This document shows, piece after piece, positions 1 to 9,639 of a stretch of 64,000 nt of DNA. The notes below the pieces were generated by a model. That model saw only the letters and a list, made by a program, of their open reading frames with translations, had not been told where the DNA came from and did not search any database. The DNA comes from Chelonoidis abingdonii (lineage: Eukaryota; Chordata; Testudines; Testudinidae). A program made the position numbers and the translations under genes. The stretch is taken from positions 48,704,363 through 48,768,362 of the forward strand of contig NC_133774.1 of NCBI RefSeq assembly GCF_003597395.2, read 5' to 3'. The number at the start of each line of letters is the position of its first letter. The first letter of the stretch is position 1.

Positions 1-953
1 TGGCTGATCAAAATCCTGGGTCAGGATCTATCCCCCAAGTCAAAAGGCTGGTACCTCTGTCTTCTTAGGTGAAAGGCTAATAACTTAGAGTTTCTTGGCC
101 CCTCTCTTTTATAGTCTGATGAATCTTTGAAATGGATTCTTCTGAAGAATCATTCCAGATCAACGTCTATTTCCAGCTGAGAGGTAGGCAACATGGAGTC
201 TGTCTTGAAGGAAATGTCCTGCTGCTTCCTACCTTGCTGGAGCTGTGTCTGCTAAAATGCAAATTTTTTAGTTCCTGCCTCCTCTGAAGCAACTGAATGA
301 CCATTAGACATGCAACTGTCAATCTCCTCTGCCACTGTGATAGCATAGGGTTTGCCTCTACCCCTTGTTAGCTTGATGGGTCTGTTTACACAATATATGC
401 ATACATTCCCACTGTCTTTCAAAGTATTTTGGAAGTAATGCCCCAGGTGAGGAGACCACATTCCTTGGGTGGGGTAATCCTCCAGTGGGGTAAATTGGCT
501 AACACACCTTAGAATTAGAATTTCAGTTTATTTCCACAACTTTACGCCAGTTGCTTGCATGTACGTTACATGATGATATAGTATTAATAACCAGTGAGTC
601 ATGAGCTTTTCACTGACAGTTTGCACAACACTTATCAGATATATTTACGATATTAAAGAAATGAGGTGCACTAGAAGTGGGTAAGCCAGGTCCAGTTCAT
701 TACCAGATATCTGGGTGCCTTTTACCCACTGTCCTTGGGCTGTTCTTAATATCACAAAAGCATATTTAGCTTTTCAATAAGTCAAAGAAAGCATAGAGGC
801 TAAATGAAGAATAGTAAATAATAAATCAAAGTGGCTGCAGATGCACAGCTTCCATTAAATCACAAACTCAGTATTTTAACAGTTTAAATTATACATTCCT
901 ACCTGGTTCACTAAATTCCATAAGCATCACTTTGTAGATTTTTGTCTCCTGTT
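1..953. other. Intergenic or intronic DNA, no gene recognised
   Basis: I see no host exon here. The longest frame is a 69-codon minus-strand frame at 252-461 with no family I recognise. The block from about 60 to 500 has the look of a decayed interspersed repeat (pyrimidine-rich minus-strand reading, no terminal repeats found), but I cannot name it. Confidence 0.5.
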
Positions 954-1261
954 AGGTTATGTCTACCCTGCAGCTGGCAGCATGCTTCCCAGCTCGGATA
1001 GACAGACACACGTTAGCTCAGCTCGAACTAGTATGCTAAGAATAGTGTAGCTGGGGAGTTACATGGGTGGCAGCTTGGACTAGGCTCCTGAGTATAAACA
1101 CACCCATACCCCTGAGCATGTATTCAGGTAGCTAGCCCAAGCTGTGCTTGTGCTGCTCCCTGCTACACCGCTATTTTTAGCACACTAGGTAAAGCAGAGC
1201 TAGTGCATATCTGTCTACCCAAGCTGGGAAGAACTCTCCCAGCTGCAGTGTGGACATACCC
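954..1261. mobile_element. Miniature inverted-repeat DNA transposon (hAT-like)
   Basis: The two ends are imperfect inverted repeats of about 23 bp: the left end starts GGTTATGTCTACCCTGCAGC and the right end is its complement with a few changes (CAGCTGCAGTGTGGACATAC). The interior has no open frame. Ends of the form GTCTACACT are shared by several other short elements in this window (24184, 25375, 28085, 40477, 43109). I could not define a clean target duplication, so the exact borders and the superfamily are inference. Confidence 0.7.
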
Positions 1262-1326
1262 CTAGTGGCTGGACCACATAGAGGGCGACAGAGAGCCACA
1301 ATGAATAAGCATGGATTACGTATGCT

Positions 1327-1759
1327 TAAGGCTAAGATTTTGTCATGGATATTTTTAGTAAAAAAGTCACAGACAGGTCACGGGAAATAAAGAAAAAACT
1401 CTCAGAAACCGTGACCTGTCCTTGACTTTTACTAAAAATATCCATGATAAAATGGGAAGGGACTGGACAGCTGCAGAGTGGCTGGGAGCTCTGGGAACCC
1501 CACCCCTGGAGGCTCAGAGCTCCAGGGTCACCCTGCCCCGCCACAGCAGCCAGAGAGCTGCGGGATACCCCCACTGCCCATGGCAGTTCAGAGATTGAGG
1601 GCCCACTGCCCAGGCTGCGGGGGTACCTCACAGCTCCCTGCCGCTGCAAGAGGTGCCGGGCCCCTGCAACCCCAGGCCACTGGGGCTGAAGTCACAGAGG
1701 ACTTTGGAAGTCACTGATTCCATGACTTCCGCGACCTCTGTGACAAAATCGTAGCCTTA
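1327..1759. mobile_element. Non-autonomous inverted-repeat element with internal hairpin
   Basis: The left end TAAGGCTAAGATTTTGTCA is mirrored by TGACAAAATCGTAGCCTTA at the right end, a 19-bp terminal inverted repeat with one mismatch. The interior is G/C-rich and non-coding; the short frames read through it are fortuitous. A second, independent inverted repeat sits at its left end (1341-1449). No clear target duplication was found, so I do not assign a superfamily. Confidence 0.7.
1341..1449. repeat. Long near-perfect hairpin
   Basis: The arm at 1341-1383 (containing ATGGATATTTTTAGTA and GACAGGTCACGG) is the reverse complement of 1409-1449 (containing CCGTGACCTGTC and TACTAAAAATATCCAT), with a loop of about 25 bp. 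It lies inside the element at 1327-1759, so that element carries an extra internal copy of its own left end in inverted orientation. Confidence 0.75.
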
Positions 1760-1840
1760 CACTCAGTCAGTACTCTGATATCTAGAGTCATGCGGCTCTA
1801 AAGCAGCAGAACTAAAATGAAACCACTTTTCAGTCTAGAG

Positions 1841-1880
1841 CAGGGGTCAGCAACCTTTCGGAAGTGGCCTAGAGGAACCT
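1841..1880. mobile_element. hAT-like terminus fragment
   Basis: The sequence CAGGGGTCAGCAACCTTTCG is typical of hAT miniature element ends (CAGGG start, 'GTCAGCAACC'). The matching right end was not found within the next 400 bp, so this is a truncated or heavily decayed copy. The same kind of end closes the nested repeat near 46000. Confidence 0.4.
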
Positions 1881-4073
1881 GTTAAAATGGTTTGTTTTAA
1901 AAACAGGCTAGTTGCCAACCTGAAAAGTGTTCTGCTCCCAAAGGTCTAAGTCCATATTGCAATATGGTATAGGTGAGCTGAGAGCCACACATTTCATTCC
2001 AGAAAACATTCTGCCATTTAACACCATTAATTTATTTTTAAAAACAGCAAGACACACACTATTTTTACTCAAACCAGACTTAGAGGCTGTAGGGCCTGGT
2101 TCAGTATTTCCAGTTGCCCAGATAATCATTATTTCCACTAAACTCTTGGTGGTCTTAATTTACTATCTGCTAGCCTCAAATTCCTGGAACACGAGCAAGC
2201 CATTCTACTCTCTCTCTCCCCTTTAAAAGATCAGCTTTCAAAAAAGTGACTACTCAGATATAAATCCAAAACAATTGACTAATTTCTCCCCACAACCTAG
2301 TACAGTATATGGAGATGTTCTGACAGCAGCCAAAGAAAAATGTCATGTTTCTAGATACTAGAAAAATATGTCAATATCAGCTTCCAGTAGAGACCAGTCT
2401 ATCACAACTCTTCCCTGCTTCACTGGTGAGAGGCTCCCTCTGCTCATTGGTAGATGTTACCTTAGAGACAGGTCTTGGTTTGAGTCTCCTCTGTGGTAAC
2501 ACACAGGAAACGTATACAGCAATTTCAGCTACTCAGCTGCAGATTCAAATATCTGGCTTATGTTGCATATCTGCAGTTCCTTCCTTGCATTCCATTCATC
2601 CAGTTATAACACAAGAAGCAGTAACAAACCTACAAGCCTAAAGTAGCTGTTTACATAAGGAAATCAACAAAAAAGAACAAACCTTCTCCACTTCATCAAA
2701 TTCCCACTTAGTCAATGGAAGTACTTTCCCTGAGGACAAGCGGAGAGGGCTCTGATGTCTAAACACCAGTGTGTGGAATGGGTAGCTTCAGTAGTCTGCT
2801 AACAAGGAATATTTAAAATATGCAAAGAACAAACAAAACCATGCAGCTCTGGTAATATTATTAACTGTGATTGCGGATTTGTAACAATCCACATTTCTGG
2901 CATCATGAGTAAAACAAACAAAGCAATAACGAACAATACCCTTAAAGAAAGGAAGGTTTGGGACTAGTCTGGTGTTTTGATTTTGAAACTGTTGTATACT
3001 GGGGACCACAGATTTGATTGTCAGTGCTGCCAGTCAAACAGCATATTAGAAGTGCTGTCAAAGCAAGTGTTGTGCTGTCGTACACAAAGCAGAAGGAATG
3101 ACCGCAGTTACCTTCTGGGGGGAAGTCAAGAAACCCTGAGAGTGGAATTGTATCATGGAACTGGAGCACAATAGGAACAATATGGCTCCTAAGTGACGTT
3201 GTCATGACCCATACCTGTCAAGCAGTGGGATTGAAGGTATAAACCTAGAAGCTAGAAGGGATGGGGAAGGGAGAAAGACTATAAAAAGGAACTGTCATAA
3301 AAAGAAACATGTAGAAGACATGAGGATTTTGCATAGTTATTAAAAATTGAGTCTTAATTGCCCAATAACTAAATAAAAATGTTTCCTATTGCATTTCCTC
3401 TGAAATGATCTTCCCTTCTCAAGATAATCAAATTACTATTGTGCTCACAAAATACATACAAGAGCCTCTGCTCTTCTCTGTTTGAAAGCAGAGGAAAGGG
3501 GAGCAGGTGGAGCAGCAGTTTCACACACAGGAGTTGACTTCAAAATGAGTGCAGTCTCCTTCTCATTCAGCACTTCTGACACCAGGAAATGATCTTGGGG
3601 TTCATTAAACAACAAACCAGTGAATGAGAAAGGAATGAAACTTGGAATAAAACAAACTAGAGAGCTTCTGTGGTGAACCGCAGCACACAGCTACGCTGTG
3701 TTTTCCACCCCTGCTTACAAAACATCTCAAAATGCCTGTATTCATAATGCTGTCCCTTAGGAGGAAGTGTCTATAAACTATCATCTCACACAAACATATC
3801 TACATCATCGTTCTAAACAAAGTGCTCGATACTACAGCAATGGGGGCCACGTAAGGATCTATGTAGATAGAGAGATAGATTTATTAAGGAATGACAACTC
3901 CAACCGTTCCCTTCCAATCCTAAGTTGCAATTTTGTTTGATAAAATCAAACACTTAGCTAGCAGAAAGTACATAGCTTGTTTAATTACCTTCCCATGCTA
4001 CCTCCAGGCTTTATTAGATGGAACATCATCATTACACTCATGGTCTAATGTGGCAAAGTAGGCTATGTTGTAA
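1881..4073. other. No gene seen; AT-rich DNA
   Basis: About 2.2 kb without a recognisable exon, RNA gene or clear transposon. Short frames on both strands (for example 1927-2226 and 2345-2641 on plus, 2942-3205 on minus) lack any domain signature and look like chance frames. Confidence 0.5.
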
Positions 4074-4266
4074 TACACCTCTACCTCGATATAACGCTGT
4101 CCTTGGGAGCCAAAAAATCTTACTGAGTTATAGGTGAAACTGCGTTATATCAAACTTGCTTTGATCCACCGGAGTGCGCAGCCCTGCCCGCCCCGGAGCA
4201 CTGCTTTACCGCTTTATATCCGAATTCGTGTTATATCGGGTCACGTTATATCGAGGTAGAGGTGTA
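4074..4266. mobile_element. Mariner/Tigger-like MITE with TA duplication
   Basis: The left end ACACCTCTACCTCGATATAA is the exact complement of the right end TTATATCGAGGTAGAGGTGT. Each end is flanked by TA, the target duplication of the Tc1/mariner superfamily. The 193-bp length and absence of an open frame mark a non-autonomous copy. The GTTATATCG motif recurs in inverted pairs inside the element, giving it strong fold-back potential. Confidence 0.85.
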
Positions 4267-5183
4267 CTGCATATTAGAAAACAAAAGGAAGAGTTTAAGT
4301 TCAGGTTTCTGGACATTACCAAACCTTGCTCAGTTCCCCATGAACAGGCAATTTTGTGAAAGATTCAGACTGTTCCAAACATTTCACCAACACTTATTGT
4401 TGCCTTTGTCAGCCTTAAAGCAACAATATTATCTCTCCATAAGACTGCAAGGGAAACTGAAGTGTCATTCAAGCCAAGCTGCCATCTGAAATAATTTCCT
4501 TTTAATTTATTAGCTCTTTCACTTCTCCCCCTCGATGATTTGATATTAATCTTTCGCACTCTGACTTTTTACTGATATTGTCCTTGAATAAAAATCAATC
4601 CTGCTCCTCAGCAGTCCCTTGAATCCAAAAAGGCTGCACAGTCATAGCATATTCATGTTCATCACAATGAATGTTTTGGAAAACAATTAGTTTTGTGTGT
4701 AACTAAAGACATCGCTATTATCAGTAAATCAGGGAAGCACTGCCACATCAATAACATCCTTGTGTGCCACAGATAAGGCACATGGTGCCCTGATCAACAC
4801 CTTAATTATACACACTTACAAAGCACATACAAGCTTTTACCATTCACTTTTGGCTGGCTCTTCAAATATTTTCTCATTTATTCTTTATAACAACATGTTA
4901 CCCTGAACTTTATTCTATTATTCTGTTGCTTCAGTAACAAACTTCTTAAGCGTTCCACGTTAACACAGAATATAAATACGAACATCCTCCCTCCGTTCCC
5001 TTCCCCCCCTCCGCCGCCACCCTGTATCACCACTTTTCTTATTTGGGAGCAAACTTGAAAACTCCTGCTCCATGTGAGCAGTGGTACTGATCACTCACCT
5101 AGTCACAGAGGTGACATATTGTCTGCCCTCCCAGATAGCTGAAGAAGCTGCAGGGTTATGTGCTAATTTGGGGCCAGAAAGAA
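4267..5183. other. No gene seen
   Basis: AT-rich sequence with a C-rich tract near 4990-5020. Two overlapping short frames on opposite strands (4262-4489 plus, 4365-4559 minus) have no recognisable domain. Confidence 0.5.
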
Positions 5184-5592
5184 AAAGGAACTAGGGCTGT
5201 TGATTAATCACAGTTAACTCACGCAATTAACTCAAAAAAATTAATCGCAAATAATCGCGCTGTTAAACAATAGAATACTAACTGAAATTTATTACATATT
5301 TTTGGATGTTTTTCTACATTTGAAAATATATTGATTTATATTACAACATAGAATACAAAGAATACAGTGCTCACTTTATCTAACTTTTTTAATACAAATA
5401 TTTGCATTGTAAAAATGATAAACAAAAGAAATAGTATTTTTCAATTCACCTCATACAACTACTGAAGTGCAATCTCTTTTTCATGAAAGTGTAACTTACA
5501 AATATAAACATTTGTTACATAACTACAGTCAAAAACAAAACAATATCAAACTTTAGAGCCTGCAAGTCCATTCAGTCCTCCTTCTTGTTCAG

Positions 5593-5796
5593 CTAATCAC
5601 TAAGACAAACAAGTTTGTTTACATTTATGGGAGATAATGCTGCCTGCTTCTTATTTACAATATTACCTGAAAGTGAGAACAGGTGTTTGCATGGTACTTT
5701 TGTAGCCAGCATTGCAAGGTATTTACATGCCAGATATGCTAAATATTCATATGTCCCTTCATGCTTCGGCCACCATGCCAGAGGACATGCTTCCAT
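5593..5796 (-). pseudogene. hAT transposase C-terminal (dimerisation) fragment, inverted arm
   Basis: A 67-codon minus-strand frame holds the signature of the hAT C-terminal dimerisation region of the Ac/ZBED type: a tryptophan pair (AWWPKHEGTYEYL), then LACKYLA, then a VPCKHLFSLSG block, then ALSP and LVCLSD. In functional family members the central block reads close to VPSERLFS. The expected catalytic parts are missing, so this is only the tail of a transposase. It lies in the left inverted arm of the foldback element and is better preserved than the equivalent sequence in the right arm (about 6250-6490, plus), which carries stops. Probably not expressed. Confidence 0.8.
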
Positions 5797-5877
5797 GCTG
5801 ATGATGCTTGTTAAAAAAATAATGTGTTAATTAAATTTGTGACTGAACTCTTTGGGGAAGAAATGTATGTCCCCTGA

Positions 5878-6500
5878 TCTGTTTTACCTACATTCTGCCA
5901 TATATTTCATGTTATAGCAGTCTCGGATGATGACCCAGCACATGTTCGTTTTAAGAACACTTTCACTGTAGATTTCACAAAACGCAAAGAAGGTACCAAT
6001 GTGAGATTTCTGAAGATACCTACAGCACTCCACCCATGGTTTAAGAATCTGAAGCGCCTTCCAAAATCTGCGAGGGATGAGGTGTGGAGCATGCTTTCAG
6101 AAGACTTAAAAGAACAACACTCCAGTGTGGAAACTACAGAACCCGAACCATGAAAAAAGAAAACCAAGCCTCTGCTGGTGGCATCTGAATCAGATGAGGA
6201 AAATGAACATGCGTCGATCCACACTGCTTTGGATGATTATCGAGCAGAACTCGTCATCAGCATGGACACGTCCCCTGGAATAGTGGTTGAAGCATGAATG
6301 GACATATTAATCATTAGCGCGTCTGGCATGTAAATATCTTGAGCCTCCAGGTACAACAGTGCCATGCGAACTAATGCCTGTTCTCACTTTTAGGTGACAT
6401 TGTAAACAAGAATCAGGCAGCATGGTCACCTGCAAATTGTAACCAAACTTGTTTGTCTGAGCAATTGGCTGAAGTAGGACTGAGTGGACTTGTAGGCTCT
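5878..6500 (+). pseudogene. hAT transposase fragment, central to C-terminal, stop-broken
   Basis: An open stretch from 5878 to 6294 is broken only by a TGA at 6151-6153. It reads SDDDPAHVRFKN near the start, then KRLPKSARDEVW and SMLSEDLKEQ, then an acidic stretch with SESDEENEHASIHTALDDY, and continues with further stops and shifts into the C-terminal domain that the left arm carries in inverted form (ACKYLE, TTVPCE). This layout fits the linker before the dimerisation domain of an Ac/ZBED1-like hAT transposase. The N-terminal BED finger and the main catalytic region are absent. The lack of frame damage over the first 90 codons suggests a fairly recent loss or simple chance. No start codon context supports expression. 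Confidence 0.65.
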
Positions 6501-6864
6501 AAAGTTTTACGTTGTTTTATTTTTGAATGCAGGTTTTTTTGTACATAGTTCTACATTTGTAAGTTCAACTTTCATATAAAAAGATTGCTCTACAGTACTT
6601 GTATTAGGTGAATTGAAAAATACTATTTATTTTGTTTTTTATAGTGCAAATATATTTAATCAAAAAGCAATATAAAGTGAGCACTGTACACTGTATTCTG
6701 TGTTGTAACTGAAATCAATATATTTGAAGATGTAGAAAACATCCAAAAATATTTAAATAAATGGTATTCTATTATTGTTTACCAGGATGATTAATTGATT
6801 AATTTTTTTAACTGCGTGATTAATTTTTTTAATCACTTGACAGCCCTAAAAGGAACAGCTCATT

Positions 6865-6904
6865 CTTGGAAGCATGGAAGCTTGGAAGCATGGAAGCATG
6901 GAGG
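6865..6904. repeat. Short tandem repeat, 16-bp unit
   Basis: The unit CTTGGAAGCATGGAAG occurs twice in succession and is followed by a partial third copy. It is just outside the right target duplication of the hAT foldback element. Confidence 0.85.
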
Positions 6905-7114
6905 TTCCAATTCATTAAGTCCAGGTAACATACAGTAGCCTACCTCTAGCAGTTATTTTCCAAAAGAATAATCCAATGTCTAGAACATTCAACCTCAGTG
7001 GGCCAAGCAATTTAATAGAAAAGTTTCTGCCTCACCGGTGAATCGGTGTTCTTGATTCTAGCACACTTATATCTTTATAAGAGTTTCATATTATGGTGGC
7101 CTCAGATAATTTAG

Positions 7115-8290
7115 AGCACTGATGAAGTGCTAACAATACAATGAATGTATATGGCAACTATCATCCAAAAAGATTCCAAGAAGTCCTTTATAGGTTGTGG
7201 TGTTACCCAGGGTTCTTTCAACCCAAAGCTCTTGGTAACTTTTACTCTTTGCGAGGGTGTGTCAGAAAATAAATCAGGGGAGACACAGCCATCCGACTGA
7301 TAGATGGCTGGCACAAACAGGACAACACAAGAGTGCTTTCACTTAAAGCTAACCTTTACTTAGTCTCAAGCACTTACACACATCCGCAACAGGTTAGTAA
7401 AACACCCCCAACCCTCGATAATTACCAAAGCTGAGTGTGGCTCTCGAGTGGCACAGTGGCAGCCCATCTGCCGGTGGGGAACACAAGATGCATCCAGAGG
7501 GAGACCTCAGTCCTGAAGAGCAGGGTCAGCTCTAGCAATTTCACCGCCCCAAGCACTGCGGCACGCCGGGGGGGGCGCTCTGCCACTTGCCGGTCCCGCG
7601 GCTCCGGTGGACCTCCCGCAGACTTCCCTGCGGGGAGTCCGGTGGTCCCACGGTTCTGCTGGACCTCCCGCAGGCGCGCCGCCGAATCCGCGTTACCGGC
7701 GGACCTCCCGCAGGCGCGCCTGCGGATGCTCCACCGGAGCCGCGGGACCAGCGGACCTTCCACAGGCACGCCTGCAGGAGGTCCACCGGAGCCGCCTGCC
7801 GCCCTCCCGGCAACCGGCAGAGCGCCCCCCGCAGCATGCCACCCCAGGCACGCGCTTGGCATGCTGTGGCCTGGAGCCGGCCCTGCTGAAAAGTCCCCAA
7901 ATGAGTCCCACTATCTCAAGCTTTTCCCCCTTATTTATACATTAGTAATAGAATGACATGTCCCTTAAAGAAACCTTGTTAAATAAGCATTTCAATGATC
8001 AAGCAAGAAGTTCCTTTTGATTATTGAGTAACCAGGTGTGGGTTTTTCCACAGTCTGCAGCCTTGAGACCCCAACAGACATTCCTGGGACATATCAGCAA
8101 CTTCAACACAATTCTTATCAGGAAGGACGTGGGGTCAAGCTGCCCTTTCTGTGGCACCCCAAAACTCCCCTCCCCTCCTGCCTTGGTCAAGCTGCATGGC
8201 CACTTTACAACCTGCTGACTAGGCCGCCTTTAACAATAAGCCATAGTGGTTTCAAGCACTCTAGCGGTTTGCCAAAGTGTCTCCATACAG
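7115..8290 (-). mobile_element. Possible LTR-type retroelement relic, minus strand
   Basis: Flanks of the miniature element at 7521 read, on the minus strand, like a long terminal repeat region: a CCCTGATTTATTTTCTGACA stretch, pyrimidine-rich blocks, and a short minus-strand frame at 7111-7314 with no domain. I could not find a second LTR, primer site or pol domain. The call rests on general composition and resemblance, so it is weak; an ordinary unique region remains possible. Confidence 0.3.
7521..7885. mobile_element. hAT MITE, family A copy 1, G/C-rich
   Basis: Starts CAGGGTCAGCTCTAG and ends CTGGAGCCGGCCCTG, inverted repeats shared with copies at 49886 and 56527. It is flanked by CTGAAGAG (7513-7520) and CTGAAAAG (7886-7893), an 8-bp duplication with one mismatch, as expected for hAT. 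The interior is a CpG-rich mosaic of repeated GGACCTCCCGCAGG-like and complementary units, so all six frames stay open for long stretches. Those frames (up to 173 codons) are artefacts of composition, not genes. Confidence 0.85.
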
Positions 8291-9280
8291 TGGACCTGAT
8301 TCAGGACAAATATGCACCCAAAGGGTAAGCTCCAGCAGGGCAGGGTATTCATCCCCATCAGGAAAGGGCAGCTTTTAAGTCAATTCAGCACTCGTAGGAG
8401 TTTAAATCAACACGTCTTGAGCTTTCAGGACACACCCCTCCCCTGCTGGCCTCTTTCATTGACTTCCGTGGGACTACTCACTTCAAAGTTTGCAAGCTAA
8501 TACCTAAACTTACTGTAACTGAAAGGGATTAAAGGCGAAAGTATCTTTTTCTTTTTCTGTTTATTTTATACATTTGGCTGCACTTCGGGACAGATCTTTA
8601 AAAAAGTATTCAAGCATCTAACTGCTGTTGAAATCAATGGGATTTAGGCACCTAAATATATTTAAGACCCGGCTCTTTGTGTATACTCCATTTCAGTTTC
8701 CCTCACAAACTCAGATAGTTCCCACCGATCTTTATATACAAACAGGAAAGAGAAAAAGATTTAAACAAAAGCAAGAACATGTGATTGTAAAACCTCAAAA
8801 ATTTACAGGAAGGCTTGGGAGCAGGATAGTATCTGAAAGCACTTTAATTAATTTTGTGCAATGGAATAGTTTTCAGATTGACGGTATCCCCTAAACTGCA
8901 TAGTCCACTTATGGACATAAAAATTATGCATGTAGTATCACTCTAGTTAATTGCATAACTTGGCTACATCCATGTCAAATTAAGAACTAAATGCTGCCCC
9001 TTACAGCATAATCACTTTTGGTAAGCGAGAAATCAAAAGAATATTTTTTAAAATGCTAGTATGTGCAGTAAGATGTCAAATGGGATACAGAAGTGTACCA
9101 TGTTAATCTTCAATGCAATGGAGAACAGAAATCACTGAGGCAAATCACGACCTGACTTGCACAATGTGTACTCTCTGAGTATGCAATTGTTCAGCCTTCT
9201 GAATGTCTGACTTCAGGTAGTTGTGTGTGTATATTGAGGGGACAATCCCATAGCAATGGACAATACTGTAGCCTTAGGTA
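8291..9280. other. No gene seen
   Basis: Mixed-composition DNA. It includes short remnants with the recurring motif 'gacttc..tggga' (8461-8475) and 'gaaatcaatggga' (8630-8642) noted in the findings. No domain-bearing frame. Confidence 0.5.
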
Positions 9281-9570
9281 TTGGAGTAGGGATTTGAACC
9301 TAACTCTCCCACATCCCCGATGAGTGCCCCTAACCACTGAACCAGAGAATCAATCTCTCTCTCTCTCTCCCAATAAATATCATTTAATACAAAGTGGAAC
9401 AGCTCCAATGGGAGAGATTGACCACTCCAGTAGCCTGGTAGGGAGGACACTCTTCTAAGAGGTAGGAGAGTTAGGGTCAAATTCCTGCTCAGAATCAGGC
9501 AGAGTGGGGATTTGAAAACAGCTCTTCCACATCCCAGCTGAGTGCCCTATCCACTAGGCTACTGGCTATA
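9281..9570. repeat. Three tRNA-like SINE modules in alternating orientation
   Basis: Three segments of about 65-70 bp resemble degenerate tRNA-derived SINE heads. The first (9281-9352) reads on the minus strand, with a TGGTTCAGTGG A-box-like and GGTTCAAATCC B-box-like sequence. The second (9428-9490) reads on plus with TAGCCTGGTAG and GGTCAAATTCC. The third (9502-9570) reads on minus with CCTAGTGGATAGG and TTTTCAAATCC. They share the middle GGGATGTGGGAGAG-type stretch. They do not fold as functional tRNAs and lack a 3' CR1 tail. A CT microsatellite (9353-9370) separates modules one and two. Confidence 0.6.
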
Positions 9571-9639
9571 ATGGGGTGTGTTTCTCTTTCCCTGTCTTTT
9601 TTATGAGACAGGGCTAACCTGCCTTAAGCACCTAACTCC

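Larger units (their letters stand above)
5192..6848. mobile_element. Complete foldback hAT transposon, 1.66 kb, with 8-bp TSD
   Basis: The element starts TAGGGCTGT and ends ACAGCCCTA and is flanked by a perfect 8-bp duplication, AAAGGAAC (5184-5191 and 6849-6856), the hallmark of hAT insertion. Instead of the short terminal repeats usual for hAT, the two ends are inverted copies of each other for about 600 bp (5192 to about 5820 against about 6240-6848). The right arm carries the end of the transposase reading frame in plus orientation, continuous with the central fragment. The left arm carries the same coding end on the minus strand. So the left half looks like an inverted duplicate of the 3' half. 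Neither frame is intact, so this copy cannot make transposase. Confidence 0.9.

Noticed and set aside
7422..7956. 173- and 146-codon overlapping frames as genes
   Set aside because: They coincide with the CpG-rich family A MITE bounded by an 8-bp duplication; long frames exist on both strands because of the inverted repeated units.
9281..9352. Functional tRNA gene
   Set aside because: Only box-like motifs remain; acceptor and anticodon stems do not pair and neighbouring modules show it is SINE-derived.
9353..9370. CRISPR-like or other regular spaced repeat
   Set aside because: It is a simple CT microsatellite; no spaced direct repeats were found in the window.
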